Assembly (NCBI GenBank): GCA_964466185.1
Contig: CAYXMS010000001.1
Location: 1 to 64,000 of the forward strand
Reading direction: 5' to 3'
DNA length: 64,000 nt
Source: CAZTYI01 sp964466185
GTDB lineage: Bacteria; Chlamydiota; Chlamydiia; Chlamydiales; SM23-39
The notes beneath the pieces were generated by a model. It had not been told where the DNA came from. It did no database searches and worked only from the letters and a program-made list of their open reading frames with translations. Below are positions 38,539 through 46,460 of the stretch, one piece after another (the first letter of the stretch is position 1; each line of letters opens with the position of its first letter). A program made the position numbers and the translations under genes.

Positions 38539-38978
38539 TTTTTTTTAAAACAAAAATTAGTCTTTAATATATATTCTCATAATTAAAGCCTTTGTCAGAG
38601 GCTTGTTAATTCTTCGTCCCAAACAACTCTGCATACAAAGCAGTTTATATTTTTTTTTTCAAAAAATAGCTTAAAAATATTTGTTCAAAACTTCGTCAAC
38701 AAACCTTTCAAAACTTGGTTCAAAAGTCTGAAAATGTTTATAACTTAGACTTGTCTTCATTTTACAAACAAGTTATCAACATTTTTTTTAGCTATGAAGC
38801 TTCGCTTAATTTTGAACAAATCCACAGCTTAGAAAGAAGAAGAATATCTTTAATAAGTTTCTTTTTTATTTTTGTATAACTTAAGTTTTGGTAAGTTATA
38901 CTTGTTTTTGAAAAAGCAGCTTTCCAAAAAACAACAGGCCTTACAATTAAAAAATCTTAAACGTAAAGGTTTTTATTT
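38539..38978. other. 440-bp intergenic region with DnaA-box-like words and a hairpin
   Basis: No gene is seen. It is very AT-rich and contains TTATCAACA (38773-38781, one mismatch to the DnaA box TTATCCACA) and AAATCCACA (38818-38826, two mismatches), plus other TCAACA words. At 38874-38901 there is a perfect 10-bp inverted repeat, GTATAACTTA/TAAGTTATAC with an 8-nt loop, followed by a T-rich stretch. It may be an operator, a terminator, or part of a DnaA-responsive region. Confidence 0.4.
38874..38901. repeat. Perfect 10-bp inverted repeat upstream of the GlmU-like gene
   Basis: GTATAACTTA, 8-nt loop, TAAGTTATAC, lying ~77 bp before the next start codon. A TTGTTTTTG tract follows on the plus strand, so it could terminate transcription from the tRNA-Pro side or act as an operator for the glmU-like/ispA pair. 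Confidence 0.5.
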
Positions 38979-39737
38979 ATGCAGGATCTATTAAAAAACT
39001 TTTTCGAACTAGAAGATTTTTTACAACAAACACTTTTTGCAGAAAAAAATGCAGAAAAAAAACTTTTTTCAGCCTTAATCAATTTACCCGAATTTTTAAA
39101 AACCCTGCCTCTTGGCCAAATTAATTCTAAAATTCCCGATGGGACTTTTTTAATTAATCCAGAAACTATTTTTATAGATAAAAATGTACAGATAGACAGC
39201 GGATGTTTGATTCAGGGGCCATGTTATATTAGTCAAGATTGCGCAATTCGCCACGGAGCTTTTTTAAGAGGACCGGTGTTTTTGTCCAGAGGATGTGTTG
39301 TGGGCCATGCAACAGAAGTTAAAAATGCTGTTTTTTTAAAGCAGGCATCGGCCGCTCATTTTGCCTATGTCGGAGATTCTATTTTGGGGAAAAGGGTTAA
39401 TTTGGGAGCGGGTGTGAAATGCGCTAATTTGAAACTGGATAAAACGCCGATTACTGTACACATTGAAAATCGGAAAATTCAAACCGGTTTAACAAAATTA
39501 GGAGCTATTTTAGGAGATCATGTGCAAGTCGGTTGTAATAGCGTTTTAAACCCAGGGACTTTTGCGGCCAAAGCAGCCTTTATTTACCCTAGTTTGAGTG
39601 TCGGGGGATACATACCCTCTTGCGCTGTTGTTAAGCCGTCTGCGGGCTTTAAAATTATAATTAGAAAAAATAAACAGAAGCTGTTTTCAGCAAAAAACAG
39701 GCCGGAAAAATTGTTAAAGCTAAAATGCCAAAATTAA
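38979..39737 (+). CDS. Left-handed beta-helix protein, GlmU C-terminal-like
   Basis: 252 residues. After a helical N-terminus (~60 residues) there is a hexapeptide-repeat domain: IDKNVQIDSGCLIQGPCYIS, AFLRGPVFLSRGCVVGHATE, DSILGKRVNLGAGVKCANLK and GAILGDHVQVGCNSVLNPGT, with [LIV]-G-x4 spacing as in acyltransferases such as the GlmU acetyltransferase half. The pyrophosphorylase half of GlmU is absent. In Chlamydia a similar truncated GlmU-like gene precedes ispA (CT629/CT628 from memory). It could acetylate a sugar-1-phosphate or uridylate pathway intermediate. Its stop overlaps the ispA start by 13 bp. Confidence 0.75.
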   Translation: MQDLLKNFFELEDFLQQTLFAEKNAEKKLFSALINLPEFLKTLPLGQINSKIPDGTFLINPETIFIDKNVQIDSGCLIQGPCYISQDCAIRHGAFLRGPVFLSRGCVVGHATEVKNAVFLKQASAAHFAYVGDSILGKRVNLGAGVKCANLKLDKTPITVHIENRKIQTGLTKLGAILGDHVQVGCNSVLNPGTFAAKAAFIYPSLSVGGYIPSCAVVKPSAGFKIIIRKNKQKLFSAKNRPEKLLKLKCQN

Positions 39738-40753
39738 AAAACACTTTCACAAAAGAACTTTTCACAAAAGAACTTTTCACAAAAGAACTTTTCACAAAAG
39801 AACTTTTCACAAAAGAACTTTTCGCAAAAGAACTTTTCGCAAAAGAACTTTTCGCAAAAGAACTTTTCGCAAAAGAAATCCAAAAATACATCCGTTCTTT
39901 TAAAGAAAAAAATCAATTGCAAAAAGCGGTTTCATATGCGCTTTTGTCAGGCGGAAAAAGACTGCGTCCTTTAATTGTTTTGTTAATAGCCGAATCAGTT
40001 AACAAAAAAGCTCCCGTTATGCCAAGCGCTTTGGCGGTTGAATTTTTCCATACAGCTTCTTTAATAGCCGATGATCTGCCCTGTATGGACAACGATGCTA
40101 AAAGAAGAAACAAACCCTCTTTACATAAAAAATTTGGAGAAAGCACGGCTATTTTAGCCAGCTATGCTTTAATCTCTGCCGGATATAGCATGCTGTTCGA
40201 AAATGCTAAATTGCTGTCGCAAAAAAAAATAATAAGCGAAAATCAAGCTCATTTTTTATGCTCCCAAGCTTTAAAACAAGTATCGGAAATAGCCGGAATC
40301 AATGGCGCCGTGGGCGGTCAGTTTTTAGATCTTTATCCCCCCAGTTTAAAAGAAACAACCGTTTTGAAAATTATCGAAAAAAAAACAGCTATGCTTTTTG
40401 AGCTGTCTTTCGGCCTCGGTTTTTTATTCGGCGGCGGTGATTTGAAGTTTTTAAAAGTAGTTAAAACATGCGGCAGTCACTTGGGTATGGCTTTTCAGCT
40501 GGCAGATGATCTCCATGATTTAAAACAGGATAAGAAAAATAAAACCGCTTCTGAAAAAAAATATACATATAGTCAGCATAAGCTTAAGGAAAGAAAAGCC
40601 AACGATGGCTTAAATGCAGCTTTGATTTTAGGAAAAGAAAAAACCAAGACTAGATTAAAATGGGAAATTAATAAATTTTTGGAAATAAAAAAGCTGGGAC
40701 TTTTAACCCCAGCTTTAAATGCGCTTGCTTGTAAAATTAAAGACTTTGCTTAG
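39725..40753 (+). CDS. ispA: Polyprenyl (geranyl/farnesyl) diphosphate synthase with minisatellite N-terminus
   Basis: 342 residues. From ~residue 55 it is a normal trans-isoprenyl diphosphate synthase: LLSGGKRLRPLIVLLIAES, the first aspartate-rich motif LIADDLPCMDND, GQFLDLY, and the second motif AFQLADDLHDLKQD. It condenses isopentenyl and allylic diphosphates to C10-C20 prenyl chains for undecaprenol and quinone synthesis. Residues ~8-52 are nine copies of FTKEL/FAKEL, encoded by a 15-bp tandem repeat, so the enzyme carries an unusual basic/acidic helical extension. The start overlaps the glmU-like stop. It is convergent with recA, sharing 4 bp at their 3' ends. Confidence 0.9.
   Translation: MPKLKNTFTKELFTKELFTKELFTKELFTKELFAKELFAKELFAKELFAKEIQKYIRSFKEKNQLQKAVSYALLSGGKRLRPLIVLLIAESVNKKAPVMPSALAVEFFHTASLIADDLPCMDNDAKRRNKPSLHKKFGESTAILASYALISAGYSMLFENAKLLSQKKIISENQAHFLCSQALKQVSEIAGINGAVGGQFLDLYPPSLKETTVLKIIEKKTAMLFELSFGLGFLFGGGDLKFLKVVKTCGSHLGMAFQLADDLHDLKQDKKNKTASEKKYTYSQHKLKERKANDGLNAALILGKEKTKTRLKWEINKFLEIKKLGLLTPALNALACKIKDFA
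39746..39880 (+). repeat. 15-bp minisatellite, nine units, in frame inside ispA
   Basis: Unit TTCACAAAAGAACTT repeats five times exactly (39746-39820), then TTCGCAAAAGAACTT three times (39821-39865), then a degenerate TTCGCAAAAGAAATC (39866-39880). The single A-to-G difference separates two homogeneous blocks, which points to two rounds of slippage expansion. Each unit adds five codons, so copy-number change keeps the reading frame. Confidence 0.98.
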
Positions 40754-41805
40754 CTTTTGCCGCTCCCTGCTGTCGCAACATCTTTGCCTACCTGTTTCAG
40801 CCCCTGAAGCTCGCTCTTGGAAAAAATCTCTTTTTCAATTTTTTCCATCAGTTTCTGGTTTTTTTTCAGTTCCAGTTTGGCCGCCTCTTTGCCCTGACCC
40901 AGTTTCTGCTCGTTATAGGCAAACCACGATCCTTTTTTTTCTATGATGTCTAAATTTACACCTAAATCCAAAAGCGATCCCACATAAGAGATGCCCTCAG
41001 CAAACATAATGTCAAATTCAGCAATTTTAAAAGGAGGCGCTAATTTGTTTTTCACAACCTTAACTTTAATTCTAGAACCCAGATCTTCATTGTTAGAACC
41101 CTTAATCGAAGCAATTCTTCTAATGTCCATGCGGATTGAAGAATAAAATTTTAAAGCCCTGCCCCCAGTTGTCGTTTCCGGATTGCCAAACATAACTCCG
41201 ATTTTTTCTCGGATTTGGTTAATAAAAATAGCACAAGTCTTGCTTTTAGAAAGCGTAGAGGTCAGCTTTCTTAGCGCCTGAGACATCATTCTGGCTTGCA
41301 AACCCATAAAAGAATCGCCAATTTCTCCCTCAATCTCCGCTTTCGGAACCAGAGCCGCTACTGAATCTATAACAATTACATCAATAGCATTGGAACGGGC
41401 TAGAGTTTCAGCAATATTTAAGGCTTCTTCACCAGAATCAGGCTGGGAAATCATTAAATTGTCTAGGTTAACCCCAATTTTAGCAGCATAGTTGGGGTCT
41501 AAAGCATGTTCAGCATCAATATAAGCAGCTGTCCCGCCATTTTTTTGGGCATTGGCTACTATGTGAACGGCTAATGTTGATTTGCCCGAAGATTCAGGTC
41601 CGTAAATTTCTACGACCCTTCCTCTAGGAACCCCACCAACCCCTAAAGCAATGTCTAGAGTAATAGCTCCGGTTTTAATAATGTTTAGATTTTCTTTCGA
41701 AGAAGGATGCTGTCCCATGGCCATTATAGCACCCTCTCCAAATTGTTTTTGGATATGGGAAATGGCAAGTTCTAGAGCTTTCTTTTTTTGTTCTGTTTCT
41801 TTCAT
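40750..41805 (-). CDS. recA: Recombinase RecA
   Basis: 351 residues, the usual length. Walker A GPESSGKSTLAVHIV (~residue 69), catalytic AYIDAEHALDPNYA (~97), Walker B DVIVIDSVAALVPKAEIEGE (~145), L2/P-loop region QIREKIGVMFGNPETTTGGR (~200), and C-terminal IKVKVVKNKLAPPFKIAEFD. It forms the presynaptic filament for homologous recombination and works downstream of RecBCD, which is also encoded in this window. Start ATG with AAGGAA upstream. Confidence 0.98.
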   Translation of the reverse strand: MKETEQKKKALELAISHIQKQFGEGAIMAMGQHPSSKENLNIIKTGAITLDIALGVGGVPRGRVVEIYGPESSGKSTLAVHIVANAQKNGGTAAYIDAEHALDPNYAAKIGVNLDNLMISQPDSGEEALNIAETLARSNAIDVIVIDSVAALVPKAEIEGEIGDSFMGLQARMMSQALRKLTSTLSKSKTCAIFINQIREKIGVMFGNPETTTGGRALKFYSSIRMDIRRIASIKGSNNEDLGSRIKVKVVKNKLAPPFKIAEFDIMFAEGISYVGSLLDLGVNLDIIEKKGSWFAYNEQKLGQGKEAAKLELKKNQKLMEKIEKEIFSKSELQGLKQVGKDVATAGSGKS

Positions 41806-41935
41806 GTTTAAAAATTCCTTTTAAGATGTTTTTCTTTTCAGTTTAAAAGGGATAAGCTTTTTACAAAAGAAAAGAAAAAATCACAGCCTTTTTAATTCTG
41901 ATCAGAACAGGTTTTTATTTTTGCTAAAAAATGAT

Positions 41936-43114
41936 TTAAAAATCCAGCCTTAAGGAAACACTCAAGCCCTGCAGCATTAAATCTCCAGGCTTGGTTTCTG
42001 TATTCCTCAGCTGAAGATCTGTAACTTCCCGCATTTGGTTTTGATCAAAATAATATGAAAACTCATAAAGCGCCTGAAATCCAAAATGCCATTTATGCTC
42101 GTCAAAATAAGAGCCCCAGCCAAAGCCTACGGCAGCTTCAATAATCGGAGTTATCTGACCTATTTTTTCCCGCATGCGATATTGCAGAGAATAACTGTAA
42201 TTTTCATCTTGCTGTTTGAAACAAGACTTGATTTTTTGATATGGCAAAGATCCTGCTAAATTCGCTTTTAAATCAAAGCCGTATCCCACCAACCAGTTGG
42301 TATCCAGACCCACCCTAGGGCCAATCAGCCAGGAATTGCTGTAAGTTTTACTGTAAATGGTAAACGTGCTGGTCAAATAAGTGCCAATAGTTAAAAACGT
42401 CTGGTCGATCCAGCCGCCGGTCATGCCTACATATGGACGCAAAAGCAGACGGGTTCCTGTGTATGACGGACGGGCGAATTCTAAATTCAACACATCATAG
42501 CTCAGCCCCCATTTGGCTTTTAAATGCGACGCTTCATTGGTAATCGTCGAATTGTGGATGAAAAGAGGTGTAATATATCCATTATTCGGAGCTGTAAAGT
42601 TATTATGAACTCTGCCATGCAATCTAATATATTTAATAACGGCAGTCCAGTTGTCATGCTCAAAATTAGTGCCTAAAGTAACTTTAAATCCCGATTGAAA
42701 ATCAAAGCCGAGTTCTGAAAGAGTATAATTTTCATTGGCCACATCGGCAGGTACGATTAAACCATATTCCAAGCCCCGTTCTTTCATCTGCCAGTAAATA
42801 TAGGAAGCGTCTATAAAAACATCCCAGGGATCTTTAACGTCTATTCGAGATGGGAAATTATAAGTCAGCAGAACAGCTTCTTCTGATAGGCCATATCCTT
42901 GGTCATAAGCGGGAGTGGATTGTATCTCGGAAAGACCCTGGTCTTCTGGAGGCTTTTCTTTTCGATGGTAAAAAGATAAATGTTTTCCAGAAGAGGTTTC
43001 TTCTTGCTGTGTGTTTGTTAAACTTGTTGGCTCAAAAGATTCGTTTGCTTTTAAATTTAAAAATGAAAATAAAGAGATGAAAAATAACCAAGAAGAAACT
43101 TTTAAAATGTTCAT
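41936..43114 (-). CDS. Porin paralogue 1 (pore-forming OMP, Lpg1974/Legionella_OMP-like)
   Basis: 392 residues: signal peptide, then a ~60-residue linker ending in the family signature YDQGYGLSEEAVLLTYNFPS with RIDVKDPWDVFIDASYIYWQ, then an all-beta barrel and a C-terminal LSVSLRLDF (terminal F for BAM recognition). Conserved internal strands are GFKVTLGTNF..DNWTAVIKYIRLHG, PYVGMTGGWI, WLIGPRVGLDTNW and VGFGWGSYF. These match the large family of MOMP-like or Legionella-type porins seen in environmental chlamydiae. It is the most divergent of the three closest neighbours and has its own promoter. Confidence 0.8.
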   Translation of the reverse strand: MNILKVSSWLFFISLFSFLNLKANESFEPTSLTNTQQEETSSGKHLSFYHRKEKPPEDQGLSEIQSTPAYDQGYGLSEEAVLLTYNFPSRIDVKDPWDVFIDASYIYWQMKERGLEYGLIVPADVANENYTLSELGFDFQSGFKVTLGTNFEHDNWTAVIKYIRLHGRVHNNFTAPNNGYITPLFIHNSTITNEASHLKAKWGLSYDVLNLEFARPSYTGTRLLLRPYVGMTGGWIDQTFLTIGTYLTSTFTIYSKTYSNSWLIGPRVGLDTNWLVGYGFDLKANLAGSLPYQKIKSCFKQQDENYSYSLQYRMREKIGQITPIIEAAVGFGWGSYFDEHKWHFGFQALYEFSYYFDQNQMREVTDLQLRNTETKPGDLMLQGLSVSLRLDF

Positions 43115-43164
43115 AACAGATTAATCCTGTCTAGATTTTTTAGGGTTTTAATAAGCTAGCTTTA

Positions 43165-43193
43165 AAAATAAACCTTTGCATAAATTTTTTCAA
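43165..43193 (-). promoter_or_regulatory. Promoter for porin paralogue 1
   Basis: -35 TTGAAA (43188-43193) and -10 TATTTT (43165-43170), spacing 17 bp, ~50 bp upstream of the start codon. The AAATT after the -35 and GGTT before the -10 recur in the other porin promoters. Confidence 0.6.
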
Positions 43194-43331
43194 TCTTCTG
43201 ATTTTATTCATTGCTATTTTTTTTTATATCCATCAAATAAGAAAAAAAATAATTTTTAAAAATTAAAATTAAAAACTTAAAAAATCAAACAGAATCAGAA
43301 AATTATAATGGTATGAAATTTAAAAACAAAA

Positions 43332-43363
43332 AAAAAGACCGAGTTAATAAACTCGGTCTTTTT
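43332..43363 (-). terminator. Rho-independent (bidirectional-type) terminator after porin paralogue 2
   Basis: A 9-bp perfect stem, GACCGAGTT/AACTCGGTC, with loop AATA, flanked by A-run and T-run, ending 27 bp beyond the porin stop codon. Confidence 0.9.
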
Positions 43364-43389
43364 AAAACTCTAATTTCAAGTCTTGTTAC

Positions 43390-44670
43390 TTAAAAATCAA
43401 GCCTTGCAGTGATGGTCAAACCATGCATGAAGAAATCTTCAAGATCAGAATTAGATCTGGAATTAACCACTCCTGAAGTTCCTCTAGCAGAAAGTACCGT
43501 GCTGTTTAAAATTTGACTGGAAACTTTTCTCATATAATTCTGCTCAAAATAATAAATAAATTCATAGAGAGCTTTTACAGAGAAATGCCAGCTATTATCA
43601 GCAAAGTAAGTTCCCCATCCAAGACCTAGATTACCCTCTAAAACAGGGGTTATCTGGCTGTAGTCTTTATTGCCTAAACGGCTATAATGATCAGAAAATT
43701 CAGCAGAGCTTTGCTTATAATCAACTGTAATACTTTGATAAGCTAAAGCACCGGCTACGTCTGCTTCCAAATCAAAACCGGCTCCCAATATCCATTGGCC
43801 GTCTAATCCGGTACGAGGACCCAGCAGCCAAGAATTGCTGTGAGCAATGCCCTTGATGAGTAGAAGAGAATCTTGAATTTTTCCAACAGTGGTAAAATCA
43901 AAATCAATCCAGCCACTAGTTAAACCAAAGAAAGGACGCATGGTTAAACAGGTGCTTTCATATAAAGGACGGGCAAATTCTAAATTAAACATGTTGTATT
44001 TAGTTTCTAACTTGCCGGTTAAATGCATGAAAGGACCAGAAGTTGCATCTGTCGGAGTGTTGTGTTCTAAACTGGAATCTATCCATAAAGAAACTAGACG
44101 CTCTGGAAAATTGAGCCAAGAATATGTGCTTAAAGAAACAGAAGAACTGTTAGTTCCGGTTAAACGGACATACTCAATCATCATTGTCCAATTGTCATGG
44201 GCTAAATTGGTGCCCAAAGCTAATTTAAAGCCAGGCTTATAATCGCTTTGGCTTACATTGTGTAGTTTGTATACACGATTTACCGGAGGAGATACAGCAT
44301 TGACATTGGTATTATAATCAGCCGGTCTGGTAATTGCATATTCCATACCCTTTAATTTAGGCAGCCAATAAATAAAGCTTCCTTTTATAAAAGCATCCCA
44401 GCTGTTCGTAACATCAATTCTAGCAGGAGCGTTATAAGCACTCATCATCTGATCTTCTTCGATGCTATAGCCTTGATCGTAAGGCGGTAGTTTTTCAGTA
44501 TCAGTACATTCTTCTGTACTGTTATTATAAGAAATTGGCTCTTCGTTTAAACCGATTTCTTCTTGTTGTACAGAATTGGAAAAAATATCTTCCGAAACTT
44601 CATCTGCACTAACGTAAGATGCTGTTATTGCAAAAACAGCTATCAAAGAAAAAAACTTTAAAAGACGCAT
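43390..44670 (-). CDS. Porin paralogue 2 (pore-forming OMP, Lpg1974/Legionella_OMP-like)
   Basis: 426 residues. Signal peptide MRLLKFFSLIAVFAITASYVSA, then an acidic linker, the signature YDQGYSIEEDQMMSAYNAPA, RIDVTNSWDAFIKGSFIYWL and a barrel with GFKLALGTNLAHDNWTMMIE, WLLGPRTGLDGQW and LGLGWGTYF, ending TITARLDF. It is close to paralogue 3: linker, signature and C-terminal 40 residues are near identical, while the surface-loop regions differ. That pattern suggests duplication and loop diversification. ATG preceded by GGAG; own promoter and terminator. Confidence 0.82.
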   Translation of the reverse strand: MRLLKFFSLIAVFAITASYVSADEVSEDIFSNSVQQEEIGLNEEPISYNNSTEECTDTEKLPPYDQGYSIEEDQMMSAYNAPARIDVTNSWDAFIKGSFIYWLPKLKGMEYAITRPADYNTNVNAVSPPVNRVYKLHNVSQSDYKPGFKLALGTNLAHDNWTMMIEYVRLTGTNSSSVSLSTYSWLNFPERLVSLWIDSSLEHNTPTDATSGPFMHLTGKLETKYNMFNLEFARPLYESTCLTMRPFFGLTSGWIDFDFTTVGKIQDSLLLIKGIAHSNSWLLGPRTGLDGQWILGAGFDLEADVAGALAYQSITVDYKQSSAEFSDHYSRLGNKDYSQITPVLEGNLGLGWGTYFADNSWHFSVKALYEFIYYFEQNYMRKVSSQILNSTVLSARGTSGVVNSRSNSDLEDFFMHGLTITARLDF

Positions 44671-44717
44671 GTGTTTTGATTCTCCATTTTTAACTTAAAT
44701 TTTAATTATTAATATCA

Positions 44718-44746
44718 ACCATAAACATTTGCCCTAATTTTTTCAA
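44718..44746 (-). promoter_or_regulatory. Promoter for porin paralogue 2
   Basis: -35 TTGAAA (44741-44746) and -10 TATGGT (44718-44723), spacing 17 bp. Confidence 0.55.
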
Positions 44747-44910
44747 CAGAACTTCTAATTTTATTTTTATTTTTTTTAAAATTAAAAGAAGTTTGGGAAA
44801 AATGGCTCTTAAAATTTGGTCGTTTTGAAAAAAATGAAAGCTGAAAACTATTAGGGAAAGTTGTGTTTATCAAATTGAAAAAAAAGAAAAGTAATAAACG
44901 CAGAAAAAGA

Positions 44911-44942
44911 AAAAGGCCAAGTTATTTAGACTTGGCCTTTTT
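44911..44942 (-). terminator. Rho-independent terminator after porin paralogue 3
   Basis: A 12-bp stem, AAAAGGCCAAGT/ACTTGGCCTTTT, 7-nt loop, ending ~25 bp beyond the stop codon, with a T-rich tail. Confidence 0.9.
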
Positions 44943-44966
44943 CAAAAAAATTCAAGTTCAAGACTG

Positions 44967-46250
44967 TTAGAAATCAAGTCTTGCAGTAATTGTTAATCCA
45001 TGGATGAGTAAGTCCTCAGGCTTGGAATTAGATCTTGAGTTGACTGTACCAGCAGTTCCTACACTAGAAAGCACTGTGCTGTCCAAAATTTGGCCAGAAA
45101 CTTTTCTCATGTAGTTTTGGTCAAAGTAGTACAAGAACTCATACAGAGTATGTAAAGAGAAATGCCAGCCGTTGTCAGCAAAGTAAGTTCCCCAGTTCAT
45201 ACCTATGTTACCTTCTAAAACAGGAGTGATTTGAGTGAATTTCTTGTAGTTAAACAGTCGTGAATAGTGAGTAGTAAAACTATCAGAACGCTGCTTATAG
45301 TTAACTTTGATGCTTTGATAAGCTAAAGTTCCAGCAATATCACCTTCAATTGCAAAGCCATAGTCTAAAATCCAGTTGCCATCAACCCCGAAACGTGGGC
45401 CGATTAACCAAGAATTGCTATGAGACTTAGCTTGTAAAGTAAAAGTATCAGTTAAAATAGTACCAACTGTTGTAAAGCTTTGCTTAATCCAGCCGCCAGT
45501 TAAACCCATATGGGGACGGAAAGTTAAACAAGTACCTTCATAAAAAGGACGAGCAAATTCCATGTTCAACATGTCATATTTGCTTTTTAGCTTGCCGGTC
45601 AATTTAGTAAATTGTCCTTGGCTGCTAGCTGTATCTAAAGTATTGTGCTCTAAATGGGAATCCATCCATAAAGAAATTAAACGCTCTGGATAAGTTGTAT
45701 AATCTCCAGTGCTTTGAACTGTAGATGAATGGTTGTCGCCATGTAAACGCACATACTTGACTAAAGCAGTCCAGTTGTCATGGGCTAAATTAGTAGCTAG
45801 GGCAATTTTAAAACCAGATTTATAGTTCTGATCTACATCATGTAACTTATAAGTATAGTCAATGGCCTCATTAGTAGTATTGAAATCTGCTGGTCTAGTA
45901 ATTGCATATTCCATACCTTTTAATTTAGCCAGCCAATAAATGTAACTTGCTCTGATGCTAACATCCCAAGAGCCGGTAACATCAATTCTAGCAGGAGCGT
46001 TATAAGCGCTCATCATCTGGTCTTCTTCAATGCTGTATCCCTGGTCATAGGGAGGCATTTCTTCTGTATTGGTATCAGCACGCTCGTCGGCGGCACTGTG
46101 ATAAGTAATTGGCTCATTATTAAGACCAATTTCTTCTTCTTGTAAAGCATTTGAAGGAACAATTTCTGGTTCAGGAGCTTCATCTGCTTTTAAATATGTT
46201 ACTGCTAAAACGCCAACAGCAACTAAGGAAAAAAACTTAAACAAACGCAT
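44967..46250 (-). CDS. Porin paralogue 3 (pore-forming OMP, Lpg1974/Legionella_OMP-like)
   Basis: 427 residues. Signal peptide MRLFKFFSLVAVGVLAVTYLKA, linker, signature YDQGYSIEEDQMMSAYNAPA, then RIDVTGSWDVSIRASYIYWL. Barrel strands GFKIALATNLAHDNWTALVK, FRPHMGLTGGWI, WLIGPRFGVDGNW, IGMNWGTYF and C-terminal TITARLDF. It differs from paralogue 2 mainly in stretches between strands that should be loops. Its coding sequence is closest to paralogue 2, and the pair is adjacent. The ATG has GGAG upstream. Exact transported solutes are unknown. Confidence 0.82.
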   Translation of the reverse strand: MRLFKFFSLVAVGVLAVTYLKADEAPEPEIVPSNALQEEEIGLNNEPITYHSAADERADTNTEEMPPYDQGYSIEEDQMMSAYNAPARIDVTGSWDVSIRASYIYWLAKLKGMEYAITRPADFNTTNEAIDYTYKLHDVDQNYKSGFKIALATNLAHDNWTALVKYVRLHGDNHSSTVQSTGDYTTYPERLISLWMDSHLEHNTLDTASSQGQFTKLTGKLKSKYDMLNMEFARPFYEGTCLTFRPHMGLTGGWIKQSFTTVGTILTDTFTLQAKSHSNSWLIGPRFGVDGNWILDYGFAIEGDIAGTLAYQSIKVNYKQRSDSFTTHYSRLFNYKKFTQITPVLEGNIGMNWGTYFADNGWHFSLHTLYEFLYYFDQNYMRKVSGQILDSTVLSSVGTAGTVNSRSNSKPEDLLIHGLTITARLDF

Positions 46251-46295
46251 GTGTTTTAATTCTCCATTTTGACTTTAATTTTTCAATTAACATCA

Positions 46296-46324
46296 AACAT
46301 AACCGTTTACAAGAATTTTTTCAA
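46296..46324 (-). promoter_or_regulatory. Promoter for porin paralogue 3
   Basis: -35 TTGAAA (46319-46324) and -10 TATGTT (46296-46301), spacing 17 bp, with the same AAATT after the -35 as in paralogues 1 and 2. Confidence 0.6.
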
Positions 46325-46398
46325 CTACCTTGTTAAAAAAAATGTTTTTTAGAAAAAAAAGAAGAAAAAAACAATAGAGAAAATCTAAATATAAAAAA

Positions 46399-46430
46399 AA
46401 AGACAAACAAAAATTATTCTGCTTGTCTTT
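46399..46430 (-). terminator. Probable displaced terminator of porin paralogue 4
   Basis: AAAGACAA and TTGTCTTT form an 8-bp stem around a 16-nt loop with A/T tails. The other porin terminators lie 20-30 bp after the stop. This one is ~375 bp after the paralogue 4 stop, with the orphan RNA element in between, as expected if the element inserted between stop and terminator. Confidence 0.5.
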
Positions 46431-46460
46431 AGACTTCAAAGAACGGTTTTTTATCATTTA

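Noticed and set aside
39661..39922. Minus-strand ORFs of 62 and 76 codons across the ispA minisatellite
   Set aside because: Their translations are FVKSS or FCEKF periodic words produced by the 15-bp repeat on the other strand.
41896..41908. Palindrome TTCTGATCAGAA downstream of porin 1
   Set aside because: It is a single 12-bp palindrome without T-run or second copy, so neither a terminator nor an operator can be supported.
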